Shown here: positions 25,032 through 34,085 of the stretch, in pieces | Layout of the letters: the number at the start of each line of letters is the position of its first letter | Numbering within the stretch: the first letter of the stretch is position 1 | Assembly: GCF_965223285.1 (NCBI RefSeq) | Contig: NZ_OZ244997.1 | Span: 4,712,001-4,776,000 of the forward strand | Length of the DNA: 64,000 nt | Direction: 5' to 3' | DNA from: Leptofilum sp965223285 | Lineage (GTDB): Bacteria > Chloroflexota > Anaerolineae > Promineifilales > Promineifilaceae | Made by a program: the position numbers and the translations under genes | Notes under the pieces: generated by a model | Databases searched by the model: none | What the model saw: the letters and a program-made list of their open reading frames with translations, nothing else | Told to the model about the DNA's origin: nothing

Positions 25032-26617
25032 TACGGGCTGATGGCGTTGATCTCATCATCCCGGCAGACGCACGCCTCGCGGCTGACGGTGCCGCGCAGC
25101 AGCAGGCCGTCGTATTCAGAACCTAACCCTTGCGAAATCCAGCCCGCCATATTGAAGGGAATAGCCCCATCTGCCGCGACCCAACGGCCGTTGTAACTCC
25201 GCGCCACGTGCAAATGCGTGCCATTAGAAAAACCGCCCTCGCAGGAAGGATGACCCAAACGGTCGCCAGTTTGAACCGGGGTGCCTACCGGAATACGGTC
25301 GCGGTTTTCCAAGTGCATATAGGTAATTGCCCAGCCTGTGCCCACAAAGCCGTCGGCGGGAGCGTTCGGCATATCCAAATCTACTACCACTGCGCCGAAA
25401 TCACTGCGGGTGACAATGCCATCGGCCATTGCTGTCACCCAATTGTCTGATTGGATGCAGCCTAGCTGTTCGCCGGGCGGAGCAAAATCGAGGGCAGCCC
25501 AGGCGGAGCCAGCCGCCCAGCCGCCGTGCGGCCCACCCGTGAAGTACCAGGTCTCATTTTGCCAAGGAAGCTGCAAGCTCGGTTGGCTCAAATCGGCAGG
25601 CCAGAGGGGATCAACGGTGTAGGCAAAGGGATTGCCAAACATGGCATTGTAAGTAAGCCAGAAGCCATTTGGCCCGACTTCTTGCAGCCAGGTAGTGTAG
25701 GTGGCGTCGTCGTGGGCACTCAGCCATTTTTGTACGCCAGCGGTGCCGTTGTTGATGGTGGGAGCGTACCCCAGGCGGGTGCCATCAGTAATGGTGAAAA
25801 CGTTGAGGCCGCCTTCGGAACGGCCGTAAAATCCCCAGTTGAGTTGATTGGCTGCCCAGCTCAATTGTGCGTACAGGCCAGGCTGGTTGCTAGCACGATA
25901 GCCCATTGGAAATTGCTCTACCACGCCAACTGCCTTAGTGATCCACCCAGCCCGGTACTCCAGAGCGGCCAGCAGCAATCGGGGGTTCACGCTGAAGCGG
26001 TTGGCTACTAAAGAGACAATCTCTGGTCCTGCTAGCAGTTGATTTTCCACCGTTTCTTCGTAATTAAGCAGGTAGCTGCCGTACAATTCGGCAAATTGGC
26101 GCACGTCGAAGCCGTTGGCGGCGGGACCGTACACCAGTTCGCTATCGGGGATGAGTTTGAAATCGGGGCCAAATTGGGTAGCGCTACTGGGCACCAGCAA
26201 GGCTTGCCCCACATAGACGAGGTTGCCATTGTCTAGCTGGTTGAGGCTGAGTAGCTGCTCGATATTGGTGCCGTAGAGCTGGGCAATGTAGCCGAGGGTT
26301 TCACCCACGCCAACGGTGTGGGTAAGGGTGCCATTTTCTTGGGCAACGGCCGTTTCGTGGGTCGGGTCGGGCGTGGGCGTGCCATTGTAGGTGGGTCGGG
26401 CTATTGCTTGTGCCGGATCGGATTGTGGTGTAGGCGGCAGAGGCCCCTCGCCGCGAAACGGGGTAACGATGGGTGTGGGTGGCGTATTGACGCTTTGGCC
26501 GGGGGTGACAAAAACGGCCGTTTCCGGATCAGGTCGTTCGCAGCCAACCAGCAAAAAAGTATGCACCAAGAGCAAGCATAAACCAGAATAAGCTATTTTT
26601 GATAAATCACGTCTCAT
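25031..26617 (-). CDS. LysM-containing M23-type peptidase lipoprotein
   Basis: 528-residue exported protein. The signal peptide ends in FLLVGC (lipobox Cys near 26), followed by a Pro/Thr-rich spacer to about 90. One LysM domain lies at about 98-145 (HTVGVGETLGYIAQLYGTNI to VYVGQALLVP). A helical middle part (about 165-340) is of unknown fold. The C-terminal part has the M23/lysostaphin-like layout: HGGWAAGSAWAALDFAPPG with zinc His and Asp, YMHLENRD, and THLHVARSYNG with the HxH. It would bind glycan through LysM and cut peptide cross-links. The last residues have a Cys-rich tail (REACVC). Single gene, reading away from the signalling cluster. Confidence 0.82.
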   Translation of the reverse strand: MRRDLSKIAYSGLCLLLVHTFLLVGCERPDPETAVFVTPGQSVNTPPTPIVTPFRGEGPLPPTPQSDPAQAIARPTYNGTPTPDPTHETAVAQENGTLTHTVGVGETLGYIAQLYGTNIEQLLSLNQLDNGNLVYVGQALLVPSSATQFGPDFKLIPDSELVYGPAANGFDVRQFAELYGSYLLNYEETVENQLLAGPEIVSLVANRFSVNPRLLLAALEYRAGWITKAVGVVEQFPMGYRASNQPGLYAQLSWAANQLNWGFYGRSEGGLNVFTITDGTRLGYAPTINNGTAGVQKWLSAHDDATYTTWLQEVGPNGFWLTYNAMFGNPFAYTVDPLWPADLSQPSLQLPWQNETWYFTGGPHGGWAAGSAWAALDFAPPGEQLGCIQSDNWVTAMADGIVTRSDFGAVVVDLDMPNAPADGFVGTGWAITYMHLENRDRIPVGTPVQTGDRLGHPSCEGGFSNGTHLHVARSYNGRWVAADGAIPFNMAGWISQGLGSEYDGLLLRGTVSREACVCRDDEINAISP

Positions 26618-26695
26618 CGACGAGGATTGTACTTCAGGAAGTTACAAAATCGAATTAGAAAACAGGTTAGAAGTAGCTGCTTAATTTTGAAACCG

Positions 26696-27076
26696 CTATG
26701 TTGTTCCTGAATGATTACCCAACAATGAATTAATCTTTTGCATTAGCTGTGAAAAATTGATTGGCTTTGTTTCAAAATCGTTGCAGCCAATTGCCAAACT
26801 TTTATTCCGGTCTTCAACGAGAGCATGTGCTGTCAAAGCAATAATTGGAATATTTTTTGTAGCCTCAATATTTCTTATGCGGTGTGTGGCTTCCCATCCA
26901 TCAACAATTGGCAAACTGATATCCATTAAAATCAGGTCTGGCTGTTCCTTTTGCGCAAGTTCAACACCTTCTTCCCCATCATTTGCAGTGATAACCTCAA
27001 AATTGCGAAAACGCAACCGCTCTATCAGGATTTCTTGGATCATTAGACTGTCTTCAACAACCAAAATTTTATTCAT
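26696..27076 (-). CDS. CheY-like single-domain response regulator
   Basis: 126-residue receiver domain with no output domain. Phospho-acceptor Asp is D52 in LILMDISLP; the acidic pair is VVEDS (residues 6-10), the switch Thr is in ALTAHA, and the conserved Lys is in ETKPIN near 104. It is the last gene of a histidine kinase run and should receive phosphate from one or both kinases upstream. Output must be by protein contact. ATG 27076 is preferred over the overlapping TTG at 27079. Closest relatives by pattern are the DivK-type regulators. Confidence 0.92.
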   Translation of the reverse strand: MNKILVVEDSLMIQEILIERLRFRNFEVITANDGEEGVELAQKEQPDLILMDISLPIVDGWEATHRIRNIEATKNIPIIALTAHALVEDRNKSLAIGCNDFETKPINFSQLMQKINSLLGNHSGTT

Positions 27077-27144
27077 CAATATGTCTCGTATGCTAATCCT
27101 ATTCTTTTGGGTTTGGGCACGCTTGCTTCTACAAAGGAAACAAT

Positions 27145-28926
27145 TTATTGGTACCCGTTAGACGGCCGTATGGGCATTGTGACAACAAACGTTGCGCCTT
27201 TTCCCTGTTTGCTGGCTACGTCTATCGTTCCACCCAATAACTGGCAAAGACGCTTACTAATGGCCAAACCTAACCCAATGCCATCATGTACACGGGTAAA
27301 GGAAGAGTCGGCTTGAGTAAATGGTTGAAAGATCTTTGCCAACATCTCTTCTGGAATACCTTCACCACTGTCCTTAATAGTAAATGAAACGCAGGAGCCT
27401 GCTTCATCGCGTCGCGCCATAAGCCAAATGGTACCATCACGCGTAAATTTGGCAGCGTTCCCCAGCAAGTTTAAAAGTATCTGACGCATTTTTGTCCTAT
27501 CTGTAAATATGCTGCCCAAGTCGTCACTCAGTTCCATTATTAACGTGTTGTCATTTCCGTCAATTTGCGGCTGAATATTCGTTATTACCTCGGTAATTAA
27601 GGCGGAAATAGAAAAATCGCTGTTCGAGATTTCTACTCGCTCTGCTTCAATCTTCGAAAGATCCAAAATGTTACCAATAAGATCGTTTAGATGATGCCCA
27701 GCTGCGCCAACTTGGTTTAAATGCGGGATTATCTTGTCATAGCCTAACAGTTTGCTTTTTTCCTGGATGAGCTCGCTGTAACCAATAATTGCTGTTAGCG
27801 GCGTACGCAATTCATGGCTCATTGTTGCCAAGAATGTGCTCTTGGCACGATTGGCAGCTTCAGCGATCTCTTTGGCTTGTTTAAGAGAGGCTTCCGTTTG
27901 CTTTTGGCGTGTGATGTCATGAACCATGATCAGGCGCCCAGTGGACTCGCCTTTTGTATCAGACAATGGCGAGAGGGAAACGTGATAATGACGCTCTTCT
28001 TGGTCTGCAAAAGGTAAGCAGATTTCTGCCTGAGTATATTCTTTACCCTGAAAGTGAGTCAGCGACTCTGGCCAACGATTCATCAGTTCAACAATCGGTT
28101 TGCCTAGAACATCTTCCTGAACATCCAACATTTTGAGGATAGCTGGATTTGCTTCGAGAATGCGATTTTGATCATCTAAAACCAGCATGCCATCATGCAT
28201 TTCATCAATGACGCGTCTACGAATGATGGGTGTGATTTCTACAAGCCCTACCTTGGAGATGCCCCAAGCTAACATGAATCCTGTAATCAGAAAAGAAAAG
28301 GATGTGTAATCAATGAGGCTGCCGCGAACAACCACAAACATGATATTGGCAATCCAGGGAATAATTGCGCCGACGAGCATAACGCCAATCTGTCGTCGAT
28401 GCAGGCGTGAGCTTTGTCGATATGCCTGGATCATGAGGATAACGCCACTGACTAGAAGAATGTAAGAGTAAATGGTGTGAACCCAAAATGCTGGGCCTAC
28501 TGTACGCTCCCAGAAGGGGTATTCTCCCGAGGTGTTCAAGATTAAATTGACTCGAAAGAGTGTATGCCATTGGTCTGTCCAAATTACGAGAAGCGTTAGG
28601 ATAGGCATTATCAACAATAGGGCTAGTTTGCGGCGTGTAAGCAAGGTTGCTCGATCTGTATATACGAGACAAAACATAAACCAGGCTGTCGGAACAATAA
28701 CGATACCTACATATTGCACGTTGACCCAAAAAAGCCGCGAGTCAAAATCCATGAACAGCCCTTCAATGGTGCTGCTGAAGAGCCAGATCACAATGCCTAT
28801 TATGAGGGGAAGTAATGCGCGTGCGCCGCGCATCTCGCGTCGTTGCCAAACATAAACCAACAGATAGGCTGCCATTAATGAGGCGATGAGTACAGGTAAG
28901 ATGATGGGTGTAAATTTCCAGTTCAT
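27145..28926 (-). CDS. Histidine kinase: 7-TM sensor, PAS, HisKA, HATPase
   Basis: 593-residue membrane sensor kinase. Residues 1-225 form seven helices of the histidine-kinase 7TM (16TMR-like) sensor type. A PAS domain follows (about 230-345; DEMHDGMLVLDDQNRILEANPAIL), then a coiled linker and HisKA with FLATMSHELRTPLTAIIGYSEL (phospho-His near 370). The HATPase shows NLLGNAAKFT, DSGEGIP, FTQADSSFTRVHDGIGLGLAISK and GKGATFVVTMP. It overlaps the stop of the kinase gene upstream by 4 bp (ATGA), so the two are translationally coupled. The receiver gene follows. The sensed signal is unknown. Confidence 0.92.
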   Translation of the reverse strand: MNWKFTPIILPVLIASLMAAYLLVYVWQRREMRGARALLPLIIGIVIWLFSSTIEGLFMDFDSRLFWVNVQYVGIVIVPTAWFMFCLVYTDRATLLTRRKLALLLIMPILTLLVIWTDQWHTLFRVNLILNTSGEYPFWERTVGPAFWVHTIYSYILLVSGVILMIQAYRQSSRLHRRQIGVMLVGAIIPWIANIMFVVVRGSLIDYTSFSFLITGFMLAWGISKVGLVEITPIIRRRVIDEMHDGMLVLDDQNRILEANPAILKMLDVQEDVLGKPIVELMNRWPESLTHFQGKEYTQAEICLPFADQEERHYHVSLSPLSDTKGESTGRLIMVHDITRQKQTEASLKQAKEIAEAANRAKSTFLATMSHELRTPLTAIIGYSELIQEKSKLLGYDKIIPHLNQVGAAGHHLNDLIGNILDLSKIEAERVEISNSDFSISALITEVITNIQPQIDGNDNTLIMELSDDLGSIFTDRTKMRQILLNLLGNAAKFTRDGTIWLMARRDEAGSCVSFTIKDSGEGIPEEMLAKIFQPFTQADSSFTRVHDGIGLGLAISKRLCQLLGGTIDVASKQGKGATFVVTMPIRPSNGYQ

Positions 28927-31244
28927 TGCTTTATTGTGAATGCTTCCGCTTCTTGCAATGGCAAGATGACCGTAAAGGTAGACCCACTTCCATATTGGCT
29001 TTTAACATTGACTTCACCACCTAGCATTTGGGAGTAATGTTGGCTGATGGACAATCCTAAACCCGTGCCGCCAAATTTCCGTGATAAGGATGAGTCTGCT
29101 TGAGTAAATGGTTGAAATAATTCGTCTATTTGTTCGGGCATTAATCCAATACCAGTATCACTGATTGTAAATTGGATGTGATCTGCACTTCTTGTTACCG
29201 CTAGTTCAACTTTGCCAGCTTCTGTAAATTTAGCTGCATTGCTCAATAAGTTGAGCAAAATCTGATTGAGCAAGGTGCGATCGGCATACATGGTGCCGAT
29301 ATCTGGCGCGTGGGTGATTGTTAATGTGTTGTTGTTGGGCGTCATTAATGGTTGGGCTACGTTTTTGACGTTTTGCAGAAGGTTGGCAATGTCAATTTCT
29401 GCAATACGTATCACAACTTTGCCCGCTTCTATTTTTGACATGTCTAGAATTTCGCTGATGATGGAAAGTAGATGATAAGCGGCCGTTTCTGCTTTTTGCA
29501 GGTAAGGGAGGGGGCTGATATTTGATTCTCCTTGCAACAATTCTTGTAGCAGTTCATTGTAGCCAATGATGGCAGTGAGAGGCGTGCGCAGTTCATGACT
29601 CATATTGGCCAGGAAAGCACTTTTGGAACGGCTGGCCGCCTCTGCCATCTCTTTAGCGGTAGAAAGCTCACTTACGAGTCGCTGTTCGGCAGCATACATT
29701 TGAGCGTTGGTAAAAGCTAAGGCAATTTGGTCAGCCGCTAGTTTCATAAGCAGGAGTTTGTCTTCGGTGAAGTGATGTTCCGTGGGGTGGGTAAGGGTGA
29801 GGATGCCAAGAACGTTCCCTTCTTTGATTACAGGTACGGCTAGTGCCGAACAAACGGTATAAGGTTGTTCTTCAAGATGCAGCCACCGTTTGTCTTTAGT
29901 GGTGTCAGGGATAAGGACGGGCTGTTTGTTTTGCAGCACCCAGCCAGCAAGACCATCTTTTAGAACGGCCGTTTCCACTATCGCCTGTTGGTCAGAATCA
30001 ATGTCGGGCCAAGCCAAGATGCTATGCGTAATGTTTTGGTGTTCGTCAAACAAAAATAGGCTGCCATTGTCCGCTGACGTTGTATCGAGGGCAATCTGGA
30101 GCGTTCGGCGTAAAGTGCCCTCCAGCCGGGGGGTTTGGGTGATAACATTGGCGATCCCGACAAGCGTTTCAAAAAGTTTCTTCTGATTCTCAAGTTCTTG
30201 CACCGCTTTACGCGCTTCTGTGACATCATGCAAAATGAGCAAACGGCCGCTTGCCTCGCCCCGCTGATCCAACAAAGGGGAGACAGTTACCTCAAAATGA
30301 GCACGGTTTTTAGAAATGCCTAGCTCAATCTCTTGTTGCATTTTGCTTTGTTTATATAGAGGCAAGATGTTGGCAAAAGTTCCCTGGAATAATTGGTGAA
30401 CAGTCATGCCCACTTGCAATTCTTGCTCCGCGCTAAATAAACGTGCTGCTGCTGGATTAAAATCTAGCAAACGGTTTTGCCGATTCCAAACAAGCATCGC
30501 ATCAGACATGTTCTCTAACACAATCTCCCGAGCAAATGGGGCGACATCGAGTAAGTTTAAGCTGCGTAATGTCCAGGCAAGAAATACGGCCGTTGCTGCA
30601 AAACCAATGGGTGTTAAATCCATATATGGGATGGGATTCAGCCCAGCAACGTGCAACCCGTTCCCCAACCAAGGGAAAATGGTTGCTAGAACAAGCCCGT
30701 ATGTTTGACGACGGTACGGATTCCTTAGCTTCCTCCCCAGGCTCAGGAGCAGTAATGATCCCGCCAGCAGCATCAAGTAAGAATACCCAATTAGCACCCA
30801 AAAGACGGGGCCGTATTCCGGTGAGAAATTAGGGAAAGGTGCACTGTTATCCAGGCTAATCTCACGATAAAAAAGAGTCGCATCTGGCTCAAGAAAAACG
30901 GTAAACAAGATTAGCGAGGGGATAATAAAGAAGATCGCGAATAATTTGTTTGAGAACGGCCAGCGGCGGGTGTATTGTAAACAAAAAACAATAAAGACTG
31001 AGGAAACATTGACAATGCCAATGTATTGAACTTTGACCCAAAATAATTTGGCTGGGAGTGTCGTGGCGCCAATCTCTAATGCGTACCCCAGACACCAAAG
31101 GGCAGCCAACGCAGCAAACAAAGCAAAGGTCTTTGCCCCAATCGCTTCCCGACGGTGCAAGGCAGGTGGAATTAATATGCCGGTAATGGCAGCAGCTATA
31201 AACAGCAGAAGTGAATACGGAGTGTATATCCAGCTTAAAGACAT
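28923..31244 (-). CDS. Histidine kinase: 7-TM sensor, PAS, GAF, HisKA, HATPase
   Basis: 773-residue sensor kinase with the same head type as its neighbour (seven helices in residues 1-225; FWVKVQYIGIVNVSSVFIVF is shared in pattern). PAS at about 235-345, GAF at about 355-510 (DNGSLFLFDEHQNITH, GLAGWVLQNKQPVLIPDT), HisKA with FLANMSHELRTPLTAIIGYNEL (phospho-His near 549) and a complete HATPase (NLLSNAAKFT, DTGIGLMPEQ, FGGTGLGLSISQ). The two kinases look like a tandem duplication that has since diverged, one keeping or gaining a GAF domain. Only 30 bp upstream are the remains of a third kinase. The ribosome-binding site is weak. Confidence 0.92.
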   Translation of the reverse strand: MSLSWIYTPYSLLLFIAAAITGILIPPALHRREAIGAKTFALFAALAALWCLGYALEIGATTLPAKLFWVKVQYIGIVNVSSVFIVFCLQYTRRWPFSNKLFAIFFIIPSLILFTVFLEPDATLFYREISLDNSAPFPNFSPEYGPVFWVLIGYSYLMLLAGSLLLLSLGRKLRNPYRRQTYGLVLATIFPWLGNGLHVAGLNPIPYMDLTPIGFAATAVFLAWTLRSLNLLDVAPFAREIVLENMSDAMLVWNRQNRLLDFNPAAARLFSAEQELQVGMTVHQLFQGTFANILPLYKQSKMQQEIELGISKNRAHFEVTVSPLLDQRGEASGRLLILHDVTEARKAVQELENQKKLFETLVGIANVITQTPRLEGTLRRTLQIALDTTSADNGSLFLFDEHQNITHSILAWPDIDSDQQAIVETAVLKDGLAGWVLQNKQPVLIPDTTKDKRWLHLEEQPYTVCSALAVPVIKEGNVLGILTLTHPTEHHFTEDKLLLMKLAADQIALAFTNAQMYAAEQRLVSELSTAKEMAEAASRSKSAFLANMSHELRTPLTAIIGYNELLQELLQGESNISPLPYLQKAETAAYHLLSIISEILDMSKIEAGKVVIRIAEIDIANLLQNVKNVAQPLMTPNNNTLTITHAPDIGTMYADRTLLNQILLNLLSNAAKFTEAGKVELAVTRSADHIQFTISDTGIGLMPEQIDELFQPFTQADSSLSRKFGGTGLGLSISQHYSQMLGGEVNVKSQYGSGSTFTVILPLQEAEAFTIKQ

Positions 31245-31273
31245 AAGGGCGAAGGTTTTATTTATTTAACCAA

Positions 31274-31441
31274 TTACGCCATGACCAAGACGGCCGTTTC
31301 CTGTTCAACAACAGGAACTGTAAAGGAAAATATATATCCTTGATTGAGCACAGAGGCAAACCCAAGTCCGCCTCTCTACAATTCTACTCGTTTTTTAGTA
31401 ACGTTTAATCCCAAAACTGTACCATGTGTATGAGTGACATG
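31274..31441 (-). pseudogene. C-terminal remnant of a third histidine kinase
   Basis: Read on the minus strand in one frame, this segment gives HTHGTVLGLNVTKKRVEL, a stop (TAG at 31376-31378), then RGGLGFASVLNQGYIFSFTVP and VVEQETAVLVMA with a final TAA at 31274. It lines up with the end of a HATPase domain (pattern HGGTGLGL..TK..VEL.GG....S..GQGS.FSFT.P). The in-frame stop and the loss of the rest of the gene mark it as decayed. It lies 30 bp upstream of a live 7-TM kinase gene on the same strand. Confidence 0.6.
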
Positions 31442-31699
31442 ATAATGTTTCTTTGCTAACGATTTTGTGTTGCTATTTAGATGGGAAAGAAGGTAAAAAG
31501 TCACTAATTGCTAATTTAGCTGTTGCGAAAGCCTAACTTGGTAGTTTTTTAATAGAAGAGTTGGCTACCCCAATTGTGCGCCAAGAAATCAGATGCCACC
31601 GTACTTACTATAAGTTAAAATAGATTTCTTATGGGCAAAATTACGCAAGTCATTGGGAGATTTCACCCTTTTTACCAAAACTGAGAGAAAGAAACTTTA
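31442..31699. other. Spacer upstream of the DUF2344 gene
   Basis: About 260 A/T-rich bases beyond the kinase remnant with no recognisable gene, hairpin or operator. It must contain the promoter of the gene at 31700. The decayed kinase frame can be followed weakly into it but no motif is convincing. Confidence 0.4.
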
Positions 31700-32371
31700 A
31701 TGCAAGCAAATTACGTGCAGCGATTACGGTTAATTTTTAGCAAGGGCGGTGCAGCCCGGTTTATTAGCCATTTGGATTTGGCACGGACGCTGGAGCGAGC
31801 CTTGAACCGCGCCAAAATTCCGGTGGCGTACACGCAGGGGTTCAACCGTCGCCCCCGGATGCAAATGGCAACTGCGCTCCCGCTGGGTTACACCAGCGAA
31901 TATGAACTGGCAGATGTTTTGCTGACGGAAAAAATGGAACCGGCGCAGGTGCAGCCGCAGCTCATGGCCAAAATGGCACCGGGTATTGAGATTTTGAGCG
32001 TCACGGATGTGCCCGTTAGCGGCGCGTCTTTGCAGTCGCTCACTCAATCCTCCACGTATATGGCCACCCCACTTGAGCCAGTGGATTTTGAGCAGTTGCA
32101 GACAAAGATCGCTGAGATTTTAGCGGCAGAAAGAGTGGAGCGCACACGCGAGCGGCGGGGAAAGAAGAAAGTGTATGATTTACGGCCGTTAATCCTCAAT
32201 TTGGCTGCTAACCTGGATGAGCAAGGACAGGTTCAGATCGAAATGAACCTCTGCCTGGCCCCTTCCAAGACGGGTCGCCCCGATGAGGTGCTGCTAGCAC
32301 TTGGCTTCGATCCGCTGGACGTGCGCGTTCACCGCATGGGCATGGTTTTGGCAGAAGAAGTTAAAAAATAG
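31700..32371 (+). CDS. DUF2344 / TIGR03936-type radical-SAM-linked protein
   Basis: 223-residue protein of the family usually encoded beside, or fused to, a large radical SAM protein in anaerobes and Chloroflexota. Diagnostic segments are RLRLIFSKGGAARFISHLDLARTLERALNRAKIPVAYTQGFNRRPRMQMATALPLGY (given as region residues 8-65, with ISHLDL and QGFNRRPRM the key parts) and the C-terminal RPDEVLLALGFDP. The family is thought to act in RNA or cofactor modification, but no reaction is established. Here the radical SAM partner is absent; instead an exported NAGPA-type lipoprotein follows with only 3 bp between stop and start. Confidence 0.85.
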   Translation: MQANYVQRLRLIFSKGGAARFISHLDLARTLERALNRAKIPVAYTQGFNRRPRMQMATALPLGYTSEYELADVLLTEKMEPAQVQPQLMAKMAPGIEILSVTDVPVSGASLQSLTQSSTYMATPLEPVDFEQLQTKIAEILAAERVERTRERRGKKKVYDLRPLILNLAANLDEQGQVQIEMNLCLAPSKTGRPDEVLLALGFDPLDVRVHRMGMVLAEEVKK

Positions 32372-32374
32372 TTG

Positions 32375-33250
32375 ATGGGTATTGGTAAATGGTTATTGGT
32401 TAGCTGGTTATTAGTGGGCTTCGCTGCGTGTGGATCATCTTCGGCAACGGCCGTTCCGCCCACATCTTCTTCCATCCAAACAGTAACTTTGCAACCAACT
32501 CCAACATTGCAGGTCACTACGTCACCCCTTCCCCCAGCGATGCTTGCATCGCCCACGCCCACACCTCAGACGGACACCGACTGGCAACCCCTCCAACAGG
32601 GTCTGGAACGTCGTGCGATTCAGATTTTGGATGAAAACGGCCGTCAAACCGAAAAGATCACGCTTTTACGTATAGACTCCAGCTTGTTCACATTCAAAAT
32701 TGGGTACAGCCCTGGCCAGCCCAAACCGCTGGCAACTTGGCAAGAAGAAACCGGGGCACTGATTGTGGTGAACGGTGGTTTTTTTACGCCGGAATTTGTG
32801 GCCACGGGGCTGATTGTGGTGGACGGCCAGCCCAGCGGCAGCAGCTACGTGGGCTTTGGCGGCATGATCACTATGGCTGAGAGCGAGGTGCAGGTACGGT
32901 CTTTGCTGGAACGGCCGTATCAACCCACCGAAATCCACGACTACGCCCTGCAAGCATTTCCTATGCTGGTGCTGAATGGCGAAGCCGCCTACCAAACCAC
33001 CGACTTTGACCGCGCGCGGCGAACAGCAATTGGGGTAGATGGGAACGGCCGTATCCTCCTCATCCTGGCTAGCTGGGGCAGCTTCACCCTGGCCGAATTC
33101 AGCAGCTACCTGGCAGCGGCCGATTTCGGCCTAGTGAACGCCCTTAACCTTGATGGCGGTACATCCACTGGCCTCATTCTGGCTGAACCGCCTGAAAGCA
33201 TCCCTGCTTTTGTGGCGGTTCCAAGCGTTATCATCATTTTCCCAAACTGA
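32375..33250 (+). CDS. Phosphodiester glycosidase (NAGPA) domain lipoprotein
   Basis: 291-residue lipoprotein: signal WLLVSWLLVGFAAC with lipobox Cys near 19, a Ser/Thr/Pro linker to about 70, then a NAGPA domain. Key segments are ALIVVNGGFFTPEFVATGLIVVDGQ (about 130-155), RTAIGVDGNGRILLIL and the end NALNLDGGTSTGLIL. The NGGFF and NLDGG.S motifs are the family signature; in mammals the related enzyme removes GlcNAc from phosphodiester-linked mannose, while bacterial members act on wall or exopolymer sugar phosphates. The actual substrate is unknown. The start follows the previous stop by 3 bp and is probably coupled. The stop is 1 bp from that of the convergent gene. Confidence 0.85.
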   Translation: MGIGKWLLVSWLLVGFAACGSSSATAVPPTSSSIQTVTLQPTPTLQVTTSPLPPAMLASPTPTPQTDTDWQPLQQGLERRAIQILDENGRQTEKITLLRIDSSLFTFKIGYSPGQPKPLATWQEETGALIVVNGGFFTPEFVATGLIVVDGQPSGSSYVGFGGMITMAESEVQVRSLLERPYQPTEIHDYALQAFPMLVLNGEAAYQTTDFDRARRTAIGVDGNGRILLILASWGSFTLAEFSSYLAAADFGLVNALNLDGGTSTGLILAEPPESIPAFVAVPSVIIIFPN

Positions 33251-33251
33251 T

Positions 33252-33608
33252 TTAGTTTCGCAATTCACGGCGAACCAGCTGCAAGAAAACGGCCGCTACA
33301 GGCATCACTTTTTGAATATCGGCCGTTTGCTGGTCTGGTGAGCCAACGTTGAACTGATTGCGCCAAGCGGTAGCCAACTGTTCGGCGGTGGGCAAGGTGC
33401 CATTGGCAAAAAGCGGGGCGGCATTTCGGCATAAAAAGGTTTCATCAAACAAGCTAGCTGCCCACTCTGGATGCGATTGCTGGAATGTTTGGTACGCTGC
33501 TTTGACGGCGTGGGGGGTGGATACGGCCGTTTTGCTCTGTGGTGCCAAACCTGCGCTAAATACGTTCCCAATGGTTCTGAAGATATTGTTTGCTTTTAAC
33601 TGATACAT
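33252..33608 (-). CDS. Hypothetical 118-residue protein
   Basis: Not recognised. The sequence is soluble and mixed, with helical stretches and a single Cys; it ends in VMPVAAVFLQLVRRELRN. No signal peptide, membrane span or metal motif is seen. A good AAAAAGGAGACGGCAGC leader precedes ATG 33608, which supports it as a real gene. It is convergent with the NAGPA gene, the stops lying side by side. It carries two ACGGCCGT-like octamers, as its neighbours do, so there is no sign of recent transfer. Confidence 0.65.
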   Translation of the reverse strand: MYQLKANNIFRTIGNVFSAGLAPQSKTAVSTPHAVKAAYQTFQQSHPEWAASLFDETFLCRNAAPLFANGTLPTAEQLATAWRNQFNVGSPDQQTADIQKVMPVAAVFLQLVRRELRN

Positions 33609-33728
33609 GCTGCCGTCTCCTTTTTGATTGGGTGTTTATCTAAACGATGACCCAACTATAAAAAGAGACCGTGACACAAACGTGACAGTTATTAGGTGCC
33701 CGCAAATTTTGCAAAGTTTCCGAAGATA

Positions 33729-34079
33729 TCAGGGGTTTTCTGCAGGGAGCTGCCCTTCCGGGCCACAAAGGCAGCGTGTTTTAATCCGAGCAGGATTGAA
33801 GAAAGTTTTTAGCCAATCATGCCACATAATGATTGCCTCGCGATTGGCTGCATAATAAATCCAACGGCCGTCAACTACATCTCGCCGGGAACTGACCAAG
33901 CCCACGCTTTCCAAAATTTTCAAATGATGGGATAGTAAATTCGCAGCCAGCCCCAGCTTCTCTTTCAGCTCGCAGTTGCAAGTGTCCCCTGCCATCAGTT
34001 CAGCAAAGATACGCAGTCGGTTAGGATCAGACAGGGCTTTGAAAACGGCCGTCCGCTGTGTCAATTTCTCTTCATTCAT
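33729..34079 (-). CDS. ArsR/SmtB-family repressor
   Basis: 116-residue winged-helix repressor. KALSDPNRLRIFAELMAGD leads to the metal box TCNCEL (compare ELCVCDL in ArsR), then KLGLAANLLSHHLKILESVGLV, the DNA-reading helix, and the wing RDVVDGRWIYY. The Cys pair in the alpha-3 region suggests sensing of As(III) or a similar thiophilic ion; a further CLC pair lies near the C-terminus (IKTRCLCGP). It is last in the run thioredoxin, permease, ArsR, and should bind the two TTCAAC-N4-ATTGAA-like palindromes at 35420 and 35517, repressing its own operon. Confidence 0.88.
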   Translation of the reverse strand: MNEEKLTQRTAVFKALSDPNRLRIFAELMAGDTCNCELKEKLGLAANLLSHHLKILESVGLVSSRRDVVDGRWIYYAANREAIIMWHDWLKTFFNPARIKTRCLCGPEGQLPAENP

Positions 34080-34085
34080 ACATCA

